Assembly: GCA_002418885.1 (NCBI GenBank)
Contig: DIEZ01000025.1
Span: forward strand, 1,328-11,364
DNA length: 10,037 nt
DNA from: Syntrophaceae bacterium UBA5761
GTDB taxonomy: Bacteria; Desulfobacterota; Syntrophia; Syntrophales; UBA4778
Direction of reading: 5' to 3'
Below, in pieces: positions 5,437 through 10,037 of the stretch. Position numbers and translations under genes: made by a program. Every line of letters begins with the position of its first letter. Within the stretch, counting starts at the first letter, position 1. The notes under the pieces were generated by a model. That model worked only from the letters and a program-made list of their open reading frames with translations, ran no database searches and had not been told where the DNA came from.

Positions 5437-6369
5437 ATGAAAACTCTGAGAGTAGGGACGCGGGGTAGTTCACTTGCCTTGACGCAGACCATATGGGTCG
5501 TGGAGAAGATAAAGGCGAGGCATACCGGCGTCGAGGTGGAAATCGTAACGATAAAGACCGCCGGTGACAGGCTCCAGGAGGTCGCCCTATCAAAGATCGG
5601 GGGCAAAGGGGTTTTCGTCAAGGAGATCGAGGAAAATCTCCTCGCCGGTGAGGTCGATTTCGCCGTCCACAGCCTGAAGGATGTCCCGGCGGCCGTCCCC
5701 GAAGGGTTGGAGGTCGGCGTCATACCGAAGAGGGAGGACCCGAGGGACGTCCTCATCTCGCGAGACAATATCATGCTCGATGAACTGCCCGAAGGAGCGA
5801 ATATCGGAACCGGTTCCCTGAGACGGGGGATTCAGCTCAGGCACCACTTCCCCCAGCTTCGCGTGGTGCCGATTCGCGGGAATCTCGACACGAGGATTAG
5901 GAAAATAGAAACGGACGGTCTCGACGGCGTGGTCGTCGCGGCGGCGGGGATAAACCGGATGGGCTGGGGGGCCAAGGCCACCCAGTTCATACCTCCCGAA
6001 CTCATCGTCCCTGCGGTCGGCCAGGGGGCCCTTGCCGTCGAGGTGCGTGAGGGCGATAATGAAACAAAAAGCGTGCTCAGTTTTCTTGACGACGAGGACA
6101 GCCGTCTCGCGGTCACGGCGGAGAGGGCCTTTCTCAAGGTCTTCGGGGGCGGATGCCAGCTGCCGATTGCGGCCCATGCGGAAAGAAGAGGGGCCGATGT
6201 TGTACTCACGGGGCTTGTCGGCAACCTGGACGGGAGCATCATCGTAAGGGATCGGGTTTCCGGCCCCGCCCCGGGATGTGAAGCCCTGGGAAGGGAACTG
6301 GCGGCGCGGATCCTCGCGGACGGCGGGAGGGAAATACTCGAGGGAATCTACCGGTGCCCCGGTCAATAA
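5437..6369 (+). CDS. hemC: hydroxymethylbilane synthase (porphobilinogen deaminase)
   Basis: A 310-residue cytoplasmic enzyme that joins four porphobilinogens into the linear tetrapyrrole hydroxymethylbilane. It begins with the family signature LRVGTRGSSLALTQT (4-18). It has the substrate-binding lysine/serine loop ALSKIGGKGVFVKEIE (50-65), VHSLKDVP with the catalytic Asp82 (77-84), GTGSLRR (124-130), RGNLDTR (147-153), and the dipyrromethane-cofactor attachment site GGGCQLPIAAHA with Cys240 (237-248). All key residues are present and the length is standard. The gap from hemA is 31 bases. The bases before the ATG (GTTGATT) contain no clear Shine-Dalgarno sequence, which is odd for a gene not overlapping its neighbour. 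Confidence 0.98.
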   Translation: MKTLRVGTRGSSLALTQTIWVVEKIKARHTGVEVEIVTIKTAGDRLQEVALSKIGGKGVFVKEIEENLLAGEVDFAVHSLKDVPAAVPEGLEVGVIPKREDPRDVLISRDNIMLDELPEGANIGTGSLRRGIQLRHHFPQLRVVPIRGNLDTRIRKIETDGLDGVVVAAAGINRMGWGAKATQFIPPELIVPAVGQGALAVEVREGDNETKSVLSFLDDEDSRLAVTAERAFLKVFGGGCQLPIAAHAERRGADVVLTGLVGNLDGSIIVRDRVSGPAPGCEALGRELAARILADGGREILEGIYRCPGQ

Positions 6370-6434
6370 TCACTGAAGCCGCCCGCCCTCCGACTTGATC
6401 CGGGGCCGCGACGCAAAGAGAGATCGCAGATGAG

Positions 6435-7967
6435 ATGAAAGGATCAAAGGGTCTGTCTAAACCAGGCAAAGTTTACATCGTCGGCGCCGGGCCGGGTGAC
6501 CCGGGGCTTTTGACCCTCCGGGGGAAGAAATGTATCGAGGAGGCGGACGTAATCGTCTATGACCATCTCGTGAACGAGGACCTGCTGGGCTTCGCCCGCA
6601 AAGACGCAAGGATGGTCTATGCCGGGAAGCGGGGAGGCGACCACACGATTCCCCAGGAAGAGCTCAACATGATCCTCGTCCGTGAAGCGGGTAAGGGGCT
6701 GAACGTTGCGAGGCTGAAGGGTGGAGACCCTTTCGTCTTCGGGCGCGGCGGTGAAGAGGCCGAAGTCCTGTCCCGGGCGGGTATCCCCTTCGAGGTCGTC
6801 CCCGGCATAACGTCCGCCATCGCCGTCCCTGCCTATGCGGGCATCCCTCTCACCCATCGCGGTTATACGTCGACGGTGGCCTTCGTGACGGGCCACGAGG
6901 ACCCGGGGAAGGGAAAGAGCGGTATCGATTGGCGGGCCCTGTCCGGTATCGGGACCATCGTTTTTCTGATGGGAGTCAAGAATCTCGCGCAGGTTGCCGC
7001 GAACCTGATAGGAAACGGGAAAAGTCCCGGCACGCCGGCGTCGCTCATCCGCTGGGGGACGACCGCGGACCAGAGGACAATCACGGGGACCCTGGGAGAC
7101 ATCGCCGACAGGGCGAAGGAGAACCGGTTCACCCCCCCGGCGATATTCGTAGTCGGGGATGTGGTAAGGTTGCGGGCGGAGCTGGAGTGGTTCGAGAAAA
7201 GGCCTCTCTTCGGCAAGGGTGTCGTCATCACCCGTCCCGAGCCGCAGGCCGATGAGATGGCCGAGCTCTTGCTGCGGGAAGGCGCCCGGGTGATACGTTT
7301 TCCCACGGTCCGGATTGCGCCGCCCGAGAGTTGGGAAGGCCTTGACGGCGCCCTGGGGCGCATCGAGGACTACAGATGGGTCGTCTTCACGAGCGCCAAC
7401 GGCGTCGGTTTCTTCTTCCGACGCCTGAAGGAGGCCGGGCGCGACGTGAGAGACCTGAAGGGAGTCGGTGTCTGCACGATTGGACCCGCGACCGCCGCGG
7501 CCGTGGAGAAGCTGGGTCTTCGGGTGGACATCGTCCCCCGCGAATTCGTGTCGGAGGGGGTGGTGAAGGCCTTCCAGGGCGTGGATTTGCGGGGGAAGCG
7601 GGTTCTCTTGCCGAGGGCGGCCGTTGCCCGCGACGTGATTCCCCGGGGGCTCGCGGAGCTGGGCGCGAAGGTGGACGTGGTCGTCGCGTACCGGACGGTC
7701 AATTCGGGACGCAAAAGGTCGGAGCTGGGCAAGCTTATCGGGGAAGGCAAGGTGGATGTGATCACCTTCACGAGTCCGTCGACGGTGAGCAACTTTTTTG
7801 AGATCATGGGAAAAGATTACGCGCTCCCCGCCGGTGTGGAGGTCGCCTGTATCGGGCCGGTGACGGAAAAGGCGGCGGTGAGAGCGGGCCTCAGGGTAGA
7901 CATCCTCCAGGAGACCTACACCGTCCCCGGCCTTGTGCAATCCCTCGTAGAGTACTATAAACGATGA
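6435..7967 (+). CDS. cobA-hemD: fused uroporphyrinogen-III C-methyltransferase / uroporphyrinogen-III synthase (CobA-HemD)
   Basis: A 510-residue two-domain protein. The N-terminal half (about 11-250) is a SUMT: VYIVGAGPGDPGLLTL (13-28), VARLKGGDPFVFGRGGEE (91-108) and VVPGITSAIAVPAYAGIPLTHR (121-142) are the SAM and substrate motifs. It adds two methyl groups to uroporphyrinogen III to form precorrin-2. After a short linker (PLFGKGVVITRPE from about 257), the C-terminal half is a uroporphyrinogen-III synthase of low-conservation type, recognised by VVFTSANGV (316-324), ITFTSPSTV (443-451) and ACIGPVTEKAA (471-481). It cyclises hydroxymethylbilane. Product and substrate of consecutive steps are therefore in one chain, biasing flux to siroheme. 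The fusion is known in Firmicutes and Desulfobacterota. GAGAG lies about 12 bases before the ATG, and the gap from hemC is 65 bases without notable structure. Confidence 0.97.
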   Translation: MKGSKGLSKPGKVYIVGAGPGDPGLLTLRGKKCIEEADVIVYDHLVNEDLLGFARKDARMVYAGKRGGDHTIPQEELNMILVREAGKGLNVARLKGGDPFVFGRGGEEAEVLSRAGIPFEVVPGITSAIAVPAYAGIPLTHRGYTSTVAFVTGHEDPGKGKSGIDWRALSGIGTIVFLMGVKNLAQVAANLIGNGKSPGTPASLIRWGTTADQRTITGTLGDIADRAKENRFTPPAIFVVGDVVRLRAELEWFEKRPLFGKGVVITRPEPQADEMAELLLREGARVIRFPTVRIAPPESWEGLDGALGRIEDYRWVVFTSANGVGFFFRRLKEAGRDVRDLKGVGVCTIGPATAAAVEKLGLRVDIVPREFVSEGVVKAFQGVDLRGKRVLLPRAAVARDVIPRGLAELGAKVDVVVAYRTVNSGRKRSELGKLIGEGKVDVITFTSPSTVSNFFEIMGKDYALPAGVEVACIGPVTEKAAVRAGLRVDILQETYTVPGLVQSLVEYYKR

Positions 7968-7993
7968 ATCTTGAACCTTGAGCTGAGTTTACC

Positions 7994-9184
7994 GTGATCG
8001 GAATATCCAAACTATACTGCGGGGCCGTCGAGGCCGCCGATGTCCTCCGGTACGACGGGGAGTCGGCAAGGCTGCCTTCCCATCTCCTCCAGTTCTCGCG
8101 CGACAAGCGCCCGGTCGTGGTCTGGAATGTCACGCGCCGGTGCAACCTCAGGTGCGTCCACTGTTACGCCGGGTCGAAGAACATTCATTACAGGGATGAA
8201 CTGACGACGGCGGAAGGGAAGGCCTTGATCAGGGACCTCTCCGAGTTCGGCTCTCCCGTTGTCCTCCTCTCCGGCGGCGAGCCCCTGATGAGGAAGGACC
8301 TGCCGGAATTGGCACAGTACGCAGTCGACCGAGGGATGCGGGTCGTCATCTCCACGAACGGAACCCTGATCACGGAAAAGACGGCGGACATTTACAGGAA
8401 AATCGGGTTATCCTACGTCGGGGTGAGTCTGGACGGCATGAAGGAGACCCATGACCGTTTTCGCGGCGTCGAAGGCGCCTTCGAAAGCGCCCTGAGGGGC
8501 ATAAGGGTCTGCCGGGACGCCGGGATTAAAGTCGGCATCCGGTTTACCATGAACAGGACGAATGTCGCCGACATCCCCGCCGTCTTCGACCTCTTCGAAG
8601 AGGAGGATATCCCGCGGGCCTGCTTCTATCACCTGGTTTACACGGGACGGGGGTCGAAGCTGATGGAGCAGGGCCTTACCCACGAGGAGGCGCGCAAGGT
8701 GGTCGACCTCATCATGGACAGGACGGGCGACCTTTTCAGACGGGGCAAGCCCAAAGAGGTCCTGACCGTGGACAATCATGCCGACGGGCCTTACGTTTAC
8801 CTGCGTCTCCTGAGGGAGGACCCGGAAAGGGCCGACGAGGTCCTCAGGCTTCTCAGGATGAACCGGGGGAACAATTCCGGGGTGGGGATCGGCTGCGTGA
8901 GTTGGGACGGAGAGGTCTATGCCGACCAGTTCTGGAGGACGAAGTCTTTCGGGAACGTCCGCAGGCGACCTTTCAGCGAAATCTGGCTCGACACCTCCGA
9001 CGACCTCATGGCGAAGCTCAAAGACAAGAAATCTCACGTCAAAGGCCGTTGCGCACGGTGTCGCTGGCTCGACGTCTGTGCCGGCAACTTCCGCGCCCGA
9101 GCGGAGGCGGCGACCGGAGATCCTTGGGCCCCCGACCCGGCGTGCTACCTGACGGACGAGGAGATAGCTCAGGGTTCACTCTAA
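7994..9184 (+). CDS. ahbC: radical SAM 12,18-didecarboxysiroheme deacetylase AhbC
   Basis: A 396-residue radical SAM protein. The start ([10 protein letters not shown], then [26 protein letters not shown]) is the AhbC signature as I recall it, distinct from AhbD heme synthase. CNLRCVHC gives the 4Fe-4S cysteines 50, 54 and 57. LLSGGEPL (91-98) is the SAM-binding GGEP motif. The C-terminal SPASM-like region has cysteines 301, 353, 356, 362 and 384 for an auxiliary cluster, and family members carry a second 4Fe-4S centre there. AhbC removes the acetate side chains of 12,18-didecarboxysiroheme, giving iron-coproporphyrin III, in the siroheme-dependent heme pathway. GTG start 26 bases after cobA-hemD, with a weak ribosome site (GAG at about 7985). 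The alternative, a d1-heme NirJ-type protein, is less likely because no nir genes are nearby. The enzyme is oxygen-sensitive, implying an anaerobe. Confidence 0.92.
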   Translation: MIGISKLYCGAVEAADVLRYDGESARLPSHLLQFSRDKRPVVVWNVTRRCNLRCVHCYAGSKNIHYRDELTTAEGKALIRDLSEFGSPVVLLSGGEPLMRKDLPELAQYAVDRGMRVVISTNGTLITEKTADIYRKIGLSYVGVSLDGMKETHDRFRGVEGAFESALRGIRVCRDAGIKVGIRFTMNRTNVADIPAVFDLFEEEDIPRACFYHLVYTGRGSKLMEQGLTHEEARKVVDLIMDRTGDLFRRGKPKEVLTVDNHADGPYVYLRLLREDPERADEVLRLLRMNRGNNSGVGIGCVSWDGEVYADQFWRTKSFGNVRRRPFSEIWLDTSDDLMAKLKDKKSHVKGRCARCRWLDVCAGNFRARAEAATGDPWAPDPACYLTDEEIAQGSL

Positions 9185-9203
9185 ACCCAAAACTCAAGAA
9201 ACC

Positions 9204-9209
9204 GGAGGT
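9204..9209 (+). promoter_or_regulatory. strong ribosome binding site of hemB
   Basis: GGAGGT, 6 bases before the hemB ATG. It is the only near-consensus Shine-Dalgarno site in the heme operon and contrasts with the absent or weak sites of hemA, hemC and ahbC. Confidence 0.8.
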
Positions 9210-9215
9210 TTGAAA

Positions 9216-10037
9216 ATGTACTTCCCTGCATACCGACCGAGGAGGTTGAGGAAAAACGAGAACTTCAGGAGACTGATCCGGGAGACACGTCTATCCGTGG
9301 ACGACCTGATTTACCCCTTGTTTGTCGTCGAAGGGAAAGGAATAAAGAAGCCGATAGACTCAATGCCGGGAAATTACCAGATGTCCGTCGATAACCTCGT
9401 CAAGGAGGTCCGGGAGGCGAAAACCCTGGGTATCCCGGGTGTGCTCCTCTTCGGTATCCCGGAAAAGAAGGACGAGGTCGCCTCCGGGGCCTTTGCGGAC
9501 GACGGAGTCATCCAGAAGGCGGTGAAGAAGATCAAGGACGCCGTCCCCGACATCTTGGTGATTACCGACGTATGTCTCTGCGAGTACACGAGCCACGGCC
9601 ATTGCGGGATGCTGAAGGGAGGGGATGTGGACAACGACCCGACGATCGACGTGCTGGCGGAGACCGCCGTTTCCCACGCGAAGGCCGGCGCGGACATGGT
9701 TGCGCCTTCGGCAATGATGGACGGCCAGGTCGGCGCGATTCGCGACGGCCTCGACGAGGCCGGGTTCGAAGCGGTGCCCATCATGGCCTATGCCGCGAAG
9801 TACGCCTCTTGCTTCTACGGGCCGTTCCGGGAAGCCGCCGAAAGCGCCCCCCAGTTCGGCGACCGCAGGGCCTACCAGATGGACCCGCCGAACGTCGCCG
9901 AGGCGGTCCGGGAGATGAGTCTGGACATCGAGGAAGGGGCCGACATCATCATGGTGAAGCCCGCCCTTCCATATCTGGACGTCATCCGTACGGCAAGGGA
10001 GGAATTCGACCTTCCCATCGCGGCCTACAACGTGAGC
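9216..10037 (+). CDS. hemB: delta-aminolevulinic acid dehydratase (porphobilinogen synthase), 3' end outside window
   Basis: The first 274 codons of a gene that normally encodes about 320-330 residues; it stays open to the window end. The enzyme condenses two 5-aminolevulinates to porphobilinogen. Visible motifs: RPRRLRKN near the start; the metal-site segment [14 protein letters not shown] (118-131) with Cys120, Cys122 and Cys130, indicating a zinc-type active site rather than the Mg/K Asp-rich type; [14 protein letters not shown] (163-176); the Schiff-base lysines in AYAAKYAS (Lys195) and [10 protein letters not shown] (Lys248). The segment APSAMMDG has Ala where many homologs have Asp (PSDMMDGR), a tolerated variant. 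It lies 31 bases after ahbC, with its own strong ribosome site at 9204-9209. The operon may continue past the edge; ahbA, ahbB and ahbD would be expected partners. Confidence 0.98.
   Translation, partial: MYFPAYRPRRLRKNENFRRLIRETRLSVDDLIYPLFVVEGKGIKKPIDSMPGNYQMSVDNLVKEVREAKTLGIPGVLLFGIPEKKDEVASGAFADDGVIQKAVKKIKDAVPDILVITDVCLCEYTSHGHCGMLKGGDVDNDPTIDVLAETAVSHAKAGADMVAPSAMMDGQVGAIRDGLDEAGFEAVPIMAYAAKYASCFYGPFREAAESAPQFGDRRAYQMDPPNVAEAVREMSLDIEEGADIIMVKPALPYLDVIRTAREEFDLPIAAYNVS

Noticed and set aside
6444..7940. A very long open frame (about 498 codons) antisense to cobA-hemD
   Set aside because: It is the complement of a high-GC gene whose third-position bias keeps stops rare. Its translation is rich in Arg/His/Gly/Pro without recognisable motifs, and the sense frame is an unmistakable CobA-HemD.
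7994..9184. AhbD (heme synthase) or NirJ instead of AhbC
   Set aside because: The N-terminal [10 protein letters not shown] and [19 protein letters not shown] sequences fit AhbC as I know the family, and no nir genes are in the neighbourhood. A tree would settle it.
1..10037. Mobile elements, CRISPR arrays, phage or defense genes
   Set aside because: Every gene is an intact housekeeping gene in a coherent order. No transposase, integrase, spaced direct repeats or toxin-antitoxin pair is visible, and no tRNA-borne integration boundary can be seen at the left edge.

Overview
The window looks like chromosomal core DNA of an anaerobic, GC-rich bacterium, most likely a member of the Desulfobacterota (former Deltaproteobacteria) or a physiologically similar lineage. 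The main reason is a tetrapyrrole gene cluster that includes a clear AhbC-type radical SAM protein (12,18-didecarboxysiroheme deacetylase). That protein marks the siroheme-dependent route to heme found in sulfate reducers and many archaea. The taxonomic call is an inference from gene content and order; no rRNA marker is present.

Layout. At the left edge, on the minus strand, is the 5' part of a tRNA (probably tRNA-Lys). About 250 bases without a gene follow. Then comes a tight minus-strand operon, read right to left: prmA (ribosomal protein L11 methyltransferase), rsmE (16S rRNA m3U1498 methyltransferase) and a small RDD-family membrane protein, with the coding regions overlapping by 11 and 4 bases. 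A divergent intergenic region (about 2424-2654) separates this from a plus-strand operon running to the right edge: sirC/Met8-like precorrin-2 dehydrogenase, a CcsA/HemX-like membrane protein, hemA, hemC, a cobA-hemD fusion, ahbC and hemB (cut by the window end).

How the genes work together. HemA reduces glutamyl-tRNA to glutamate-1-semialdehyde, the committed step of the C5 pathway. HemB condenses two 5-aminolevulinates to porphobilinogen, HemC makes hydroxymethylbilane, and the HemD half of the fusion closes it to uroporphyrinogen III. The CobA half methylates that to precorrin-2, and the SirC-like protein oxidises precorrin-2 to sirohydrochlorin. After iron insertion (chelatase not seen here) and decarboxylation by AhbAB (not seen here), AhbC removes two acetate side chains to give iron-coproporphyrin III. 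AhbD, also not seen, would finish heme b. The missing ahbA/ahbB/ahbD may lie just past the right edge.

The most unusual non-coding signal is in the divergent promoter region. Two near-perfect, short-spaced palindromes lie 54 bp apart, one overlapping the -35 elements of both divergent promoters and the other at the predicted transcription start of the heme operon. I saw no mobile elements, CRISPR arrays or broken genes. The window is otherwise a well-ordered housekeeping locus, and I found no obviously new protein system.
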